Source: an uncultured Acidovorax sp. (GTDB lineage: Bacteria; Pseudomonadota; Gammaproteobacteria; Burkholderiales; Burkholderiaceae_C). From it: a stretch of DNA of 64,000 nucleotides. Shown in pieces: positions 35,886 through 44,480 of the stretch; positions within the stretch are counted from its first letter, which is position 1; each line of letters opens with the position of its first letter. Below the pieces are notes generated by a model. The model did not search any database and was not told the DNA's origin. It worked only from the letters and a program-made list of their open reading frames with translations. The stretch is taken from assembly GCA_913774955.1 (NCBI GenBank), contig CAJYKV010000024.1, positions 186,001 through 250,000 on the forward strand, in the 5' to 3' direction. The translations under genes and the position numbers were made by a program.

Positions 35886-36559
35886 CATTCCAGGCCCCGC
35901 CAGAGCCAGAACGACAGCGTCAGCATGATCGCGCCCGTGAGCCCGTCCAGCAGGCGCCAGGCCATCGGCTTCGCGAACACGCCCTGCAGTTGCCGCCCCG
36001 CGAAGGCGAGCATCAGGAACCACAGCAGGCTGGCCGAGGCGGCGCCGGCCACGAACACCCACTTCAACCCGCCTTCCTGCCGCGCGCCGATCGATCCCAC
36101 CAGCACCACGGTGTCGAGGTACACATGGGGATTGAGCAGCGTGATCGCGGCCAGGGTGCCGAGCACGCCCAGCAGCCCCTGGCGGGCGCGATCGCCCTCG
36201 GTGCGCAGCCCCGCGCCCGCTCCGAACAGGGCGCGGTGCCATGCGAACAGGCCGTAGGCCAGCAGGAAAATGGCGCCGCCCAGCGTGAGCATGCGGCCCA
36301 GGCCGGGCGCACTTTCCAGCAGCCGCGCCATGCCGGCCACGCCGGCGCCGATCAGCACCGCATCCACCAGCACGCACAGCACCACGCAGGCCCGCACGTG
36401 CCGCCCGGCCACCGCCTGGCGCAGCACGTAGGCGTTCTGCGCGCCGATGGAGACGATCAGCGACATGCAGACCGTGAACCCGGCCAGCCAGGCGCCCGCC
36501 GCCGCGCCGCCGGAGAGCCCGAGAGACGACGGAGAGGAGGATGAAAGGAGTGCCCACAT
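35885..36559 (-). CDS. argO: LysE/ArgO-family basic amino acid exporter
   Basis: 224 residues, six predicted helices. Family signatures SIGAQNAYVLRQAVAGRHV (helix 1-2) and ITLLNPHVYLDTVVLVG (helix 4) are intact; the Asn-Pro-His-Val-Tyr-Leu-Asp run is typical of ArgO/LysE. The N-terminus before GAWLAGFTVCMSLIV is Ser/Gly-rich and longer than E. coli ArgO by about 17 residues; ATG 36559 has GAAAGGAG nearby. It is divergent from an ArgP/LysG-type activator, the normal arrangement, so export should be induced by arginine or lysine. Confidence 0.93.
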   Translation of the reverse strand: MWALLSSSSPSSLGLSGGAAAGAWLAGFTVCMSLIVSIGAQNAYVLRQAVAGRHVRACVVLCVLVDAVLIGAGVAGMARLLESAPGLGRMLTLGGAIFLLAYGLFAWHRALFGAGAGLRTEGDRARQGLLGVLGTLAAITLLNPHVYLDTVVLVGSIGARQEGGLKWVFVAGAASASLLWFLMLAFAGRQLQGVFAKPMAWRLLDGLTGAIMLTLSFWLWRGLE

Positions 36560-36629
36560 GCGGCCGATTCTGGGCAGGCACCCAAGTTATGTAAACTTAA
36601 ATCACCTAACCATCATTAAGCATCACTTC
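36560..36629. promoter_or_regulatory. AT-rich divergent promoter region, argO-argP
   Basis: 70 bases between the two starts, markedly AT-rich against the surroundings (AAGTTATGTAAACTTAAATC and neighbouring ATTAAG). LysR-type T-N11-A sites for ArgP would be expected here; I can point to the AT-rich block but not to one certain operator. Confidence 0.5.
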
Positions 36630-37586
36630 ATGCTCGACTACCCCGGATTGGAAGCGCTGGCCGCCGTGGTGCGCGAAGGCAGCTTCGAGCGCGCGGCGCG
36701 CCGGCTGCACGTCACGCCTTCGGCCGTGTCGCAGCGTGTCAAGCAGCTGGAGGAACGCGCCGGGCAGGTGCTGGTGCAGCGCGGAACGCCTTGCACGGGC
36801 ACCGAGGCCGGCCGGCGCCTGTGCCTGCACCTCGAGCAGGTGGCGCTCCTGGAGAACGAGCTGCGCCGGGCCCATCCCGCTCTGGTGCCCGAAGCGCATG
36901 CACCCGCGCCCACGCTCAAGCTGGCGGTGAACGACGATTCGCTCTCCACCTGGTTCATGGACGCGATGGCGGCCTTCACGGCCGGCGGCAACGAACTGCT
37001 GGACGTCCGAATCGACGACCAGGAGCACACCGCGCAGCGACTGCGCGAAGGCGACGTGATCGCCGCCGTGACGGCGACGGCCGGCACGATCGCGGGCTGC
37101 AACACCTGGCCGCTCGGCGCCATGCACTACGTGGCCGCGGCCAGCCCGGACTTCGTGCGCCGGCATTTCGGCAAGAGCGCGGACGGCGTCACGGCCGAGG
37201 CGATGGCGCAGGCCCCGATGATGGTCTACAGCCGCAAGGACCGCCTGCAGGACCAGTGGCTGCAGCGGCAGGGTCTGGGCTCGCGCCGCCATCCGCCGCG
37301 GCACTTCCTGCCGTCCAACCAGGGATTTCTGCGCAGCTGCGAGATGGGCATTGGCTGGGGCATGCATCCCACGGTGCTGATCGAGCGCCAGCTCGCCGAC
37401 GGCACGCTGGTGGAGATGCTGCCAGGCACCGGCATGGACGTGGCTCTCTATTGGGCGCACCCGCGGTCGGCACAGGCCGGCCTGGAGCGGCTCACGCAGT
37501 GCGTGATGGCGGCCGCCGGGGACTGGCTGGGCACGGGCCGGGGCCAGCGGCGCGCGGGCGCTGCCCGCAAGCCCTTGAAGAAATAG
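36630..37586 (+). CDS. argP: LysR-family regulator ArgP/LysG (IciA)
   Basis: 318 residues from ATG 36630. The winged helix occupies 1-60 (LEALAAVVREGSFERAARRLHVTPSAVSQRVKQLEE). It is followed by the effector domain with KLAVNDDSLSTWFMDAM and DDQEHTAQRLREGDV, sequences characteristic of ArgP rather than LysR in general. In E. coli ArgP activates argO with arginine bound. A basic tail after residue 295 extends past the domain. Divergent from argO. Confidence 0.94.
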   Translation: MLDYPGLEALAAVVREGSFERAARRLHVTPSAVSQRVKQLEERAGQVLVQRGTPCTGTEAGRRLCLHLEQVALLENELRRAHPALVPEAHAPAPTLKLAVNDDSLSTWFMDAMAAFTAGGNELLDVRIDDQEHTAQRLREGDVIAAVTATAGTIAGCNTWPLGAMHYVAAASPDFVRRHFGKSADGVTAEAMAQAPMMVYSRKDRLQDQWLQRQGLGSRRHPPRHFLPSNQGFLRSCEMGIGWGMHPTVLIERQLADGTLVEMLPGTGMDVALYWAHPRSAQAGLERLTQCVMAAAGDWLGTGRGQRRAGAARKPLKK

Positions 37587-37885
37587 CGGATGGCGCCGGA
37601 GCCGCGGCCGCGGCCGGGCCGGACGCGTGGCAGGGCCTTTCGCGGCCTGTAGGACTCGACCGCGAACACGCCAGGACTGCTGGAATCGGCAGCCGGATGG
37701 CCCGTGGCGCGCCAATGGCTGAGCTACGATGAACGCCGCCAGATGGACCGCGCTCCCTGTGCGCAGGGCCCATCGCGGTGCGGCGCGAACAGACGACCAC
37801 GGCACGGCGGCCGCGGGCCGGCCACCCCACGGTCCCGGCACCGAACGCAGCCAGCCGCCCCGGTTCGATGAAGGAAGAAAGCCTG
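37587..37885. other. Intergenic region before the GMC cluster
   Basis: 299 bases. No convincing gene; reading frames through it continue into the oxidoreductase but have no ribosome site or similarity. No operator was recognised. It presumably carries the promoter of the four-gene cluster. Confidence 0.5.
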
Positions 37886-39445
37886 ATGTCCCACTACGAC
37901 CTGATCGTCATCGGCAGCGGCCCCGGCGGCGCCAGCCTGGCGCACCGGCTCGCACCGACCGGCAAGCGCATCCTGATCCTGGAGCGCGGCGACTATCTGC
38001 GGCGCGAGGAGGCCAACTGGAGCGCGCAGGCGGTGTTCGTCGAAGGCCGCTACCAGGCGCGCGAATCCTGGGTCGACCGGGACGGCCACCGCTTCGCGCC
38101 GCAGCTGCATTACTGCGTGGGCGGCAATTCGAAGGTGTACGGCGCGGCGCTGCTGCGGCTGCGCGAGCGCGATTTCGGCGAAGTGCGGCACCATGGCGGC
38201 ATCTCCCCGGCGTGGCCGCTGCAGTACGCCGACTTCGCGCCCTGGTACGACGAGGCCGAGGCGCTGTTCCACGTGCACGGCCTGCGGGGCGACGACCCGC
38301 TCGATCCGGGCACCACCGCCTACCCCTTCCCCCCCGTCCGGCACGAGCCCAAGATCGCCGAACTCAGCGAGAAGTTGCAGGGCATCGGACTGCACCCGTT
38401 CCACCTGCCGCTCGGCATCCTGCTCGATCAGAAGGAGGACGGCTTCGCCACGCCGACGAGTACCTGCATGCGCTGCTCGTACTTCGACGGCTTTCCCTGC
38501 CTGCTGAACGGCAAGGCCGACGCGCAGGTGATGTGCATCGACCCGATGCTGCGCGACCACCCGAACGTCACGCTGCTGACCGGCGCCTATGCCTCGCGCC
38601 TGGAGACCGATGCCAGCGGCCGCCGGGTCGAAGGCGTCGTGGTGGAGCGCGGCGGCCGCGAGGAGCGCTACACCGCCGGCACGGTGGTGGTGGCCTGCGG
38701 CGCGCTGTCGTCCGCCCTGCTGCTGCTGCGCTCGGCGAACGAACGGCACCCCCATGGCTTGGCGAACGGCTCGGACCAGGTCGGCCGCAACTACATGCGC
38801 CACGAGATGTCGATCGTGATGGCGGTGATGAAGGAGGTCAACGAGACGGTCTTCCAGAAGACGCTCGCGCTCGGCGATTTCTATTTCGGCAGCGACGACT
38901 GGGAGCATCCGCTGGGCCTGATCCAGATGTGCGCGACCAGCCATGCGGACCAGATCAGGGGCGAGGCGCCGCTGCCCGGATTGATGAAGCACCTGCCCGA
39001 GATGCCGTTCGAGGAGATGGCACGGCATTCGATGGACTTCTGGCTGCAGACCGAGGACCTGCCCATCCCCGAGAACCGGGTGTATTACCGGGACGGCAAG
39101 GTGCACCTGGACGTGCGCGAGACCAATGCCGAGGCCCTCAAGCGCCTGCAGGCCAAGCTCCGGCAGGTGCTGGATGCGATCGGCTGGCCCGCGGTGCTGG
39201 TGGAGCGCTCGCTCTACCTCGGCAAGGACATCCCGCTCTCGGGCACCGCGCACCAGGCCGGCACCTGCCGCTTCGGCACCAATCCGGCGACCTCGGTGCT
39301 GGACCTCGACTGCCGGGCGCACGAGGTGGACAACCTGTACGTGACCGACGCGAGCTTCTTCCCCTCGATCGGCGCGGTGAACCCCACGCTCACCATCATC
39401 GCGAACGCCCTGCGCGTGGCCGACATCCTGAAGGGGCGCCTGTGA
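37886..39445 (+). CDS. GMC-family FAD-dependent oxidoreductase
   Basis: 519 residues from ATG 37886 (AAGGAAG about ten bases ahead; ATG 37868 is in frame but lacks a site). The FAD dinucleotide fold is YDLIVIGSGPGGASLAHRL near the N-terminus. CVGGNSKVYGAALLRLRE contacts flavin. The C-terminal GMC domain has GTAHQAGTCRFG (catalytic His region) and SFFPSIGAVNPTLTIIANAL. A four-Cys-containing insert (TCMRCSYFDGFPC) in the middle is a feature of some bacterial members. GMC enzymes oxidise alcohols or sugars; the substrate is unknown. It shares a four-base overlap with the DoxX gene, the first of three tightly joined genes. Confidence 0.9.
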   Translation: MSHYDLIVIGSGPGGASLAHRLAPTGKRILILERGDYLRREEANWSAQAVFVEGRYQARESWVDRDGHRFAPQLHYCVGGNSKVYGAALLRLRERDFGEVRHHGGISPAWPLQYADFAPWYDEAEALFHVHGLRGDDPLDPGTTAYPFPPVRHEPKIAELSEKLQGIGLHPFHLPLGILLDQKEDGFATPTSTCMRCSYFDGFPCLLNGKADAQVMCIDPMLRDHPNVTLLTGAYASRLETDASGRRVEGVVVERGGREERYTAGTVVVACGALSSALLLLRSANERHPHGLANGSDQVGRNYMRHEMSIVMAVMKEVNETVFQKTLALGDFYFGSDDWEHPLGLIQMCATSHADQIRGEAPLPGLMKHLPEMPFEEMARHSMDFWLQTEDLPIPENRVYYRDGKVHLDVRETNAEALKRLQAKLRQVLDAIGWPAVLVERSLYLGKDIPLSGTAHQAGTCRFGTNPATSVLDLDCRAHEVDNLYVTDASFFPSIGAVNPTLTIIANALRVADILKGRL

Positions 39446-39903
39446 CCGCCGCCATCGCCGTGACCTTCCTCGTGCGCTGCGTGATGGTGCTGATCTTCCT
39501 GCCTTTCAGCGCACTCGACAAGCTGCTGGGCTTCGGCCATGCGGTGGGGCAGGCGCGGGAGGTGTTCCGGCCGCGCTGGCTGGCGCGCGCCGTGGTCCTG
39601 GCGGGCCTGGCGATCGAGGTGGTGTGCAGCATCGGCGTGGTGACCGGCATTTCGGACCGCGCCGCGGCCTGCGTGATCGCGGGCTACTGCTTTGCGACCG
39701 CCGTGCTGTTCAAGCCGTTCTGGAAGCCCGGGGACTTCTGGTCGAACCCCGACGGCCAGGCGCGCGGGCTGTTCTGGGATTTCCTCAAGAACCTGGCGCT
39801 GGGCGCTGGTTTCCTGCTGCTGGTGGCCGGCACCGACGGTTCCGGCCTGCAGCCCTTCCTCGATGCGCCCTTCGCCTCGAGCCAACCCTACCGGAGCCAT
39901 TGA
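39442..39903 (+). CDS. DoxX-family membrane protein
   Basis: 153 residues from GTG 39442, whose GTGA overlaps the TGA of the oxidoreductase, indicating translational coupling. Four hydrophobic helices with RCVMVLIFLPFSALDKLLGF, AVVLAGLAIEVVCSIGVV and NLALGAGFLLLVAG fit the DoxX/DoxD fold. DoxX-type proteins often act as quinone-linked partners of dehydrogenases, so it could pass electrons from the GMC enzyme to the quinone pool; that role is inferred from gene order. Confidence 0.82.
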   Translation: MTAAIAVTFLVRCVMVLIFLPFSALDKLLGFGHAVGQAREVFRPRWLARAVVLAGLAIEVVCSIGVVTGISDRAAACVIAGYCFATAVLFKPFWKPGDFWSNPDGQARGLFWDFLKNLALGAGFLLLVAGTDGSGLQPFLDAPFASSQPYRSH

Positions 39904-40350
39904 ATGTCCGATACCGGCCCCCGCCCTTCCGTGCCCTACCAGCACCTCTACACCGATGCCGACGGCGTCAGCCGCTTCCAGGCCTGTACGCTCACCGACT
40001 ATGAACTGCACCGCGTCGGCGCTGCAGATCCGCAGTGGAACAACGCCATGGAGCGCGGCGAATCGACCGTCGTCTTCACCGTGCAGCCGGTCGGCTGGGT
40101 GGGCGACTGGCACGAGAACCCGGCCCCGCAATGGATCGTGGTGCTTTCGGGCCGCTGGTGGATCGAGGCGATGGACGGCACCCGCATCGAGCAGGGCCCG
40201 GGCGAGTTCTCCTTCGGCGGCGACCAGGGCTGTGCGGAGGTCGATGGCAGGAAGGGACACCGCTCCGGCACCGTGGGCGATGAACCCTGCTGCCTGATGA
40301 CGGTGCAGTTGCACCGCGCGCCGGTCCGCCGGCCTTGCGCGCTGGATTGA
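39904..40350 (+). CDS. Cupin-domain protein
   Basis: 148 residues, starting on the base after the DoxX stop. The small beta-barrel has WHENPAPQWIVVLSGRWWIEAMDG (cupin motif 1 with one clear His) and GPGEFSFGGDQGCAEVDGRKGH (motif 2). The metal site seems partial: only some of the His/Glu set is evident. Could be a non-catalytic binding or isomerase-like protein. Third member of the coupled cluster. Confidence 0.8.
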   Translation: MSDTGPRPSVPYQHLYTDADGVSRFQACTLTDYELHRVGAADPQWNNAMERGESTVVFTVQPVGWVGDWHENPAPQWIVVLSGRWWIEAMDGTRIEQGPGEFSFGGDQGCAEVDGRKGHRSGTVGDEPCCLMTVQLHRAPVRRPCALD

Positions 40351-40427
40351 GGTGCGCCGGCTGATCCGCCACCACCGCGACGGCGGCGCGCATGCAGTGC
40401 GACGCGCCCCGTCCCATGCGGCATGAC

Positions 40428-41252
40428 ATGAGCCTGGACCGCATCACCGCCTTCTGCCTGGTCGCCCGCGACGGTGCGGCCCTGGCGCGCTTCTACGCCG
40501 CGCTGGGCTTCGTGCAGGACGCACCGCCCCGGATCATCGCGGCCGGCGAAACGGCGCTGCTCGGACTTGCGGGCGGTGGCATGCGACACGCGATGCGCCT
40601 GGGCGCGACGGCGTTGTGGATCGACCAGTACGAGCGTCCCGGCCAGCCCTACCCCGACGGCACGGACGCCGCATCGCAGTGCTTCCAGCATTTCGCCCTG
40701 GTGGCCGATGACATCGAAGCGGCTTGGGAACGGGCGCGGGCGGTGGGTGCCACACCGATCAGCCGCGGCGGCCCGATCACATTGCCCGCCGCCACCGGCG
40801 GGGTCGTCGCGGTCAAGTTCCGCGATCCGGAAGGCCATCCGCTGGAGCTCATCCACTTTCCCGACGGCGAACGCCGTGGACGGCATGGGCGCGGCATTCT
40901 CGGCATCGACCACAGTGCCATCGTGGCGGCGGATGCGGAGCGCTCTCGCGCCTTCTACCGCGCCCACGGTTTGAAGGAAGGCAGCGCAACGCTCAACCAC
41001 GGCCCGACGCAGGTCGCGCTCGACGGGCTGGATGGCGTGCGCGTGGACGTGGTGCCGATGCATCCCGCAAAGCCCGGGCCGCACGTCGAGCTGCTGCACT
41101 ACCGGCATCCGCAGGGCGCGCCGAGCGGGCCCTGGGCGGTGAACGACGTGGCCGCGACCCGCATCGTCTGGCAGGGCGCGGCACCGGCGCTGCTGCGCGA
41201 TCCGGACGGGCACCTCCACCAGATCGAAGCCGCGGTGGGGGCCACTGCGTAG
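40428..41252 (+). CDS. VOC-superfamily (glyoxalase/dioxygenase-like) protein
   Basis: 274 residues from ATG 40428; ATGs at 40392 and 40416 are possible. Two VOC modules are present: residues ~1-140 (ITAFCLVARDGAALARFYAALGF, then VKFRDPEGHPLELIHFP with Glu/His ligands) and ~148-274 (ILGIDHSAIVAADAERSRAFYRAHGL, then LLRDPDGHLHQIEA). The His and Glu of the paired domains would hold a divalent metal. It is 77 bases downstream of the cupin gene on the same strand and may belong to the same pathway. The substrate is unknown. Confidence 0.83.
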   Translation: MSLDRITAFCLVARDGAALARFYAALGFVQDAPPRIIAAGETALLGLAGGGMRHAMRLGATALWIDQYERPGQPYPDGTDAASQCFQHFALVADDIEAAWERARAVGATPISRGGPITLPAATGGVVAVKFRDPEGHPLELIHFPDGERRGRHGRGILGIDHSAIVAADAERSRAFYRAHGLKEGSATLNHGPTQVALDGLDGVRVDVVPMHPAKPGPHVELLHYRHPQGAPSGPWAVNDVAATRIVWQGAAPALLRDPDGHLHQIEAAVGATA

Positions 41253-41324
41253 CCCGCTCCGCATCCGGCTGACCGGCGCCGCATCCGCTGCACGGCAACA
41301 CGGCGTGGTTGCGCTGCCCCTGTC

Positions 41325-42314
41325 TCAGCCCCCGCGCAGATCGACCGCGAGCAGCCGCGTGGAGGCCGCGATGAACAGCCGCCGGCCGCTGCTGCCGCCG
41401 AAGCAGACGTTGCACACCGTCTCCGCGGTGGGAACGCAGCCGAGGTAGTCCTGCCCTGCCGACCAGACGTGCACGCCGTCCGCCGCGCTGCACCAGACCC
41501 AGCCGCGGGAATCCACCGCGAGGCCGTCGGGGTTGCCTTCGGCGGGCGAGCAGAAGAAGCGCCGGTCGGCCAGCGCGCCGTCCGCGCCGAGGGTGAAGGC
41601 CTCGACGTCGTGCCTCGCGCCCGGAACGCCGCCGGGAGCCTCGCCGAGCGCCCTCGACGTGTCGGTCACGTAGACGGTGCGGCCATCGGGCGACAGCGCG
41701 ACGCCGTTCGGCTGTCCGAAATCGGCCATGCGCGCGAGGGCGCCGCTGGCGGGATCGAAGCGGTAGAGGCTGCGGTGCGCCAGCGCGGGCACGGCCAGCG
41801 CGCCCTGGGCAGGCATCACGATGCCGAAGACCGGGTCGGTGAACCACACCGATCCGTCCGGTGCCACCGCGACATCGTTCGGGGCATTGAGCCGCCGTCC
41901 CTGGTAATGCGTCACCACCGGCTCCGGCTCGCCGTGCAGGTCGGGTGGGGAGCGGCTGATGCAGCGGCGCCCGTGCTCGCAGTGGTAGACGCTGCCGTCC
42001 GCCGCCACCGCGTTGCCGTTCGGGAACCAGGCCGGGTCGATCAGCGATTCCACCCGGCCATCCTCCTCGTACCAGGCGTTGATGCGCCGGTTGGGCACGT
42101 CGGAAAAAATCAGGCGCCGGTGCGACACCTGCCATGCCGGCCCTTCGGCGTGGATCGCGCCCTCGTGCAGCACCCAGAGCGGCGCATCGTGCGCAAGCAC
42201 CTCCGCGAGGCACGCGGCTTCGATACGGACGCCGGAAAAGCCCTCAGCCCGCCGTGGGCTGCCCGCGCGCCGCAGCAGGCGGCCGGGCAGCAGGTTGTCG
42301 CTCGCAGGATTCAC
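41325..42314 (-). CDS. SMP-30/gluconolactonase-family lactonase
   Basis: 329 residues from GTG 42314, with AGGGA about eight bases upstream. A six-bladed beta-propeller: metal-site Glu in AIHAEGPAWQVSH, Asn in LNAPNDVAVAPDGSVWFTDP and Asp in EGNPDGLAVDSRGWVW all sit in the expected order. Such enzymes hydrolyse sugar lactones. Convergent to the GMC/DoxX/cupin/VOC cluster: a lactonase beside a sugar/alcohol oxidase is biochemically sensible, but a joint pathway is only suggested by proximity. Confidence 0.88.
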   Translation of the reverse strand: MNPASDNLLPGRLLRRAGSPRRAEGFSGVRIEAACLAEVLAHDAPLWVLHEGAIHAEGPAWQVSHRRLIFSDVPNRRINAWYEEDGRVESLIDPAWFPNGNAVAADGSVYHCEHGRRCISRSPPDLHGEPEPVVTHYQGRRLNAPNDVAVAPDGSVWFTDPVFGIVMPAQGALAVPALAHRSLYRFDPASGALARMADFGQPNGVALSPDGRTVYVTDTSRALGEAPGGVPGARHDVEAFTLGADGALADRRFFCSPAEGNPDGLAVDSRGWVWCSAADGVHVWSAGQDYLGCVPTAETVCNVCFGGSSGRRLFIAASTRLLAVDLRGG

Positions 42315-42478
42315 GTCATGTCCCTTTTTCGGCTTTCGGCCGATCCAGGCCGCAGGATACGGAACGCCGCGCGCCGCAGGTGGAAGCCGCGAGCGCGACC
42401 GGATGCCAGCGCAGGCCGCATGCGCGCATCCCTGGCGCCCTGCGGATGCGGAGCGCCGCCGTAGCGGGATGCACCCGC

Positions 42479-43753
42479 TCATGGCCGCGGCGCCGGCGGC
42501 TGGCGGGCGGCGGAACGCCCAGCGGCCGCGGCTTCCGCGCGGCGCGCGGCGGCCAGCCCGGCTTCGCGCTGCGCCAGTGCGGCTCGGTGCACCGTCCGTG
42601 CGGAAAGCACACCGCTCTTCACGACCTCCAGCATGCGGGCGACGGTCTGCTGCACATCGCCCCTCGCCGCACGCACGGCACGGACGGCTTCGGCACGCGC
42701 TGCGAGGTCCTGGACGCCCAGATCGTGCAGGTGGTCGATCACCGCCTGCCGCTGCTCGCCGTCCATCGTCTCGGAGAGGTCGATGTCCGCGGGATGCGTG
42801 CCGGTCAACGTGCCGACCGCCAGCGTGAGCACTTCCTTCCATCGCGACGGCGGAGAGCCCGGTGGGAGGCCGTGCGCGGCAGACGCCGCCCCGCCGTGCA
42901 CGGCTGCGGCCTCCCGCTGCGCGAGGATGACCCGGTCGGTGGGCGAGAGCGCCGGCAGATCGGGATCGGTGGCGACGAGGTAGCCGGACGCCGCCAGCGC
43001 CTCCGCGCCATGCATGCGCAGCAGCTCGGCCTGGCGGGGCGCGATGGTGCCCTCGCTGCGCCGGTGGTAGTCCAGCCGCTCGGCCACGGTGCCGCGCAGT
43101 TCAGACGGAAGGTCCGGGTCGCGCAGCATGCGCATGAAGTTGTCGAAGGCCGTCGCGTACTCGGACCGGGCCGGCGAGCTGTAATAGCTGCGTCGCTGGG
43201 AAACCATCACGAACGGGATGACCGGCAGCGTGATGCCGAACACGGCCAGTTCCAAGGCCGAGACCTGGCTGGCATCGTGCTGCCGCCGATGCACCGCATC
43301 GTGCATGCGCAGCCGCGCCTGCTGGACCGACATCCACATCGCCAGTGCAGCGCGCGCTTCCGTGGGGACGGGCTGGCGCCGCACTTCGGCTGCCAGGGCC
43401 TGTTCCAGCTCGCCGCGCTGGAGGGGTGAGAGGCGCTTGGCGAACTGGTACTGCTCCGATGCCGACTTGTGCAGCAGGCGCTTGCGGCGGACATCGGAGA
43501 GCATCGACATCCCGGTGATCAAGGACGCCACTTCAGGCGAATGCTCCGGCAGCGGTGAATAGGCGCGCGGCGGGCTGCCCGCGCCGCCGGTCCCTGCGGA
43601 GCGGGGAGACAGCGGAAGGCCGGCCACGTGCTGCCGGGACGTGCCCGGCCGGTCGTGGGAGGCCTGGGGATGGGTGGTGGTGATGGCGGCAGCGGAGGTG
43701 GAGGCCGCCGTACCCTGCCGCGAGGGGCGCGTGGTGGAGAGTCGGGGTGTCAT
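42479..43753 (-). CDS. Candidate type III effector, paralogue A
   Basis: 424 residues from ATG 43753 (MTPRLSTTRPSRQG). The first ~85 residues are Ser/Thr/Pro-rich without a signal peptide, as in type III secreted proteins. A middle helical region has LHKSASEQYQFAKRLSPLQ. A hydrophobic stretch lies near 168-185 (LAVFGITLPVIPFVMVS). A core at about 198-277 begins EYATAFDNFMRMLRDP and includes EGTIAPRQAELL, then HPADIDLSE and DHLHDLG. The core is roughly three-quarters identical by eye to that of the gene at 48394-49614. A perfect PIP box ends 43 bases before the ATG. Family and biochemical activity are not recognised. The C-terminus is Ala/Arg-rich. Confidence 0.72.
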   Translation of the reverse strand: MTPRLSTTRPSRQGTAASTSAAAITTTHPQASHDRPGTSRQHVAGLPLSPRSAGTGGAGSPPRAYSPLPEHSPEVASLITGMSMLSDVRRKRLLHKSASEQYQFAKRLSPLQRGELEQALAAEVRRQPVPTEARAALAMWMSVQQARLRMHDAVHRRQHDASQVSALELAVFGITLPVIPFVMVSQRRSYYSSPARSEYATAFDNFMRMLRDPDLPSELRGTVAERLDYHRRSEGTIAPRQAELLRMHGAEALAASGYLVATDPDLPALSPTDRVILAQREAAAVHGGAASAAHGLPPGSPPSRWKEVLTLAVGTLTGTHPADIDLSETMDGEQRQAVIDHLHDLGVQDLAARAEAVRAVRAARGDVQQTVARMLEVVKSGVLSARTVHRAALAQREAGLAAARRAEAAAAGRSAARQPPAPRP

Positions 43754-43796
43754 GGCCGGCATGCTCACGCGGCAGTACTGCTGCAGGACCGGCCAA

Positions 43797-43821
43797 GCGA
43801 ACCGGTGTGCTCCGATGCGAA
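43797..43821 (-). promoter_or_regulatory. PIP box of paralogue A
   Basis: On the minus strand TTCGC, 15 bases, TTCGC (complement GCGAA at 43817-43821 and 43797-43801). A weaker -10 candidate, GAGCAT at 43766-43761, lies 30 bases downstream and departs from YANNNT only at its first base. The ATG follows 43 bases after the box. Confidence 0.82.
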
Positions 43822-43880
43822 GCCGTCGCACGCCCACCTGCGCGGCAGCCCGCCCGCGCGGACGCCCGGAGAACCCGCCT

Positions 43881-44387
43881 TCAGGGCTGCGCTTCGGCAG
43901 GGGCGCGCACCGGCAACCCGGGCACCGGTACCGCCGCCAGCGCGCGGCGGCGCGCGGCCGACGTGGTTCCCGCGGCGGCCGGGCGCGCCACGAGATCTGC
44001 CAGCGTCACGCCGTCGAGCACCGTCAGATAACTCTGGGTGGCCTGTGCGAGCACGCCCCGCAGCAGGCAATGGCCGGTGAGCCGGCACCGGTTCACGGCC
44101 GGATCGAAACACTCCACCATGTCGAAATCGCTCTCGGTGAGGCGCACGACGTCGCCCAGGCGGATCTCCGCAGCCGGCACGCGCAGGCGCAGCCCACCGC
44201 CCCGCCCGCGCGTGGTGTCCAGCAGGCCCTGCGCGGCGAGCGCCTGCACGATCTTCATGAGGTGGCTGCGCGAGATGGCGTGCTGATCGGCCATCTCGGT
44301 GATGGTCACTGGCTGCGCACGCCCTTCGCTGGCGGCGCAGTACATCAGCACGCGCAGGGCATAGTCGGTCCACTGGGTCAGGCGCAT
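43881..44387 (-). CDS. nsrR: NsrR, nitric-oxide-sensing Rrf2-family repressor
   Basis: 168 residues from ATG 44387. Opens MRLTQWTDYALRVLMYCA, the NsrR form of the Rrf2 winged helix. ISRSHLMKIVQALAAQGLLDTTRGRGGGL gives the recognition helix and wing. Cys93, Cys101 and Cys107 in ECFDPAVNRCRLTGHC are the 4Fe-4S ligands destroyed by NO. An Ala/Pro/Arg-rich tail follows. Divergent from ytfE, with an inverted repeat between them. The stop is only 60 bases from the PIP box of paralogue A. Confidence 0.92.
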   Translation of the reverse strand: MRLTQWTDYALRVLMYCAASEGRAQPVTITEMADQHAISRSHLMKIVQALAAQGLLDTTRGRGGGLRLRVPAAEIRLGDVVRLTESDFDMVECFDPAVNRCRLTGHCLLRGVLAQATQSYLTVLDGVTLADLVARPAAAGTTSAARRRALAAVPVPGLPVRAPAEAQP

Positions 44388-44424
44388 GGCGTTTGCGTTG
44401 GATCAATCCGAAAGAGTCTCATGG

Positions 44425-44453
44425 GATGAATCTTATTGCATAAAATATTCATC
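44425..44453. promoter_or_regulatory. Probable NsrR operator
   Basis: GATGAAT (44425-44431) and its exact inverse ATTCATC (44447-44453) separated by 15 bases, within an AT-rich stretch between the nsrR and ytfE starts. It resembles the proteobacterial NsrR palindrome built on GATG...CATC halves. A further ATGAATC copy lies just downstream (44458-44464). Confidence 0.7.
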
Positions 44454-44480
44454 ACGAATGAATCTTTAAAGAAGACCGCC

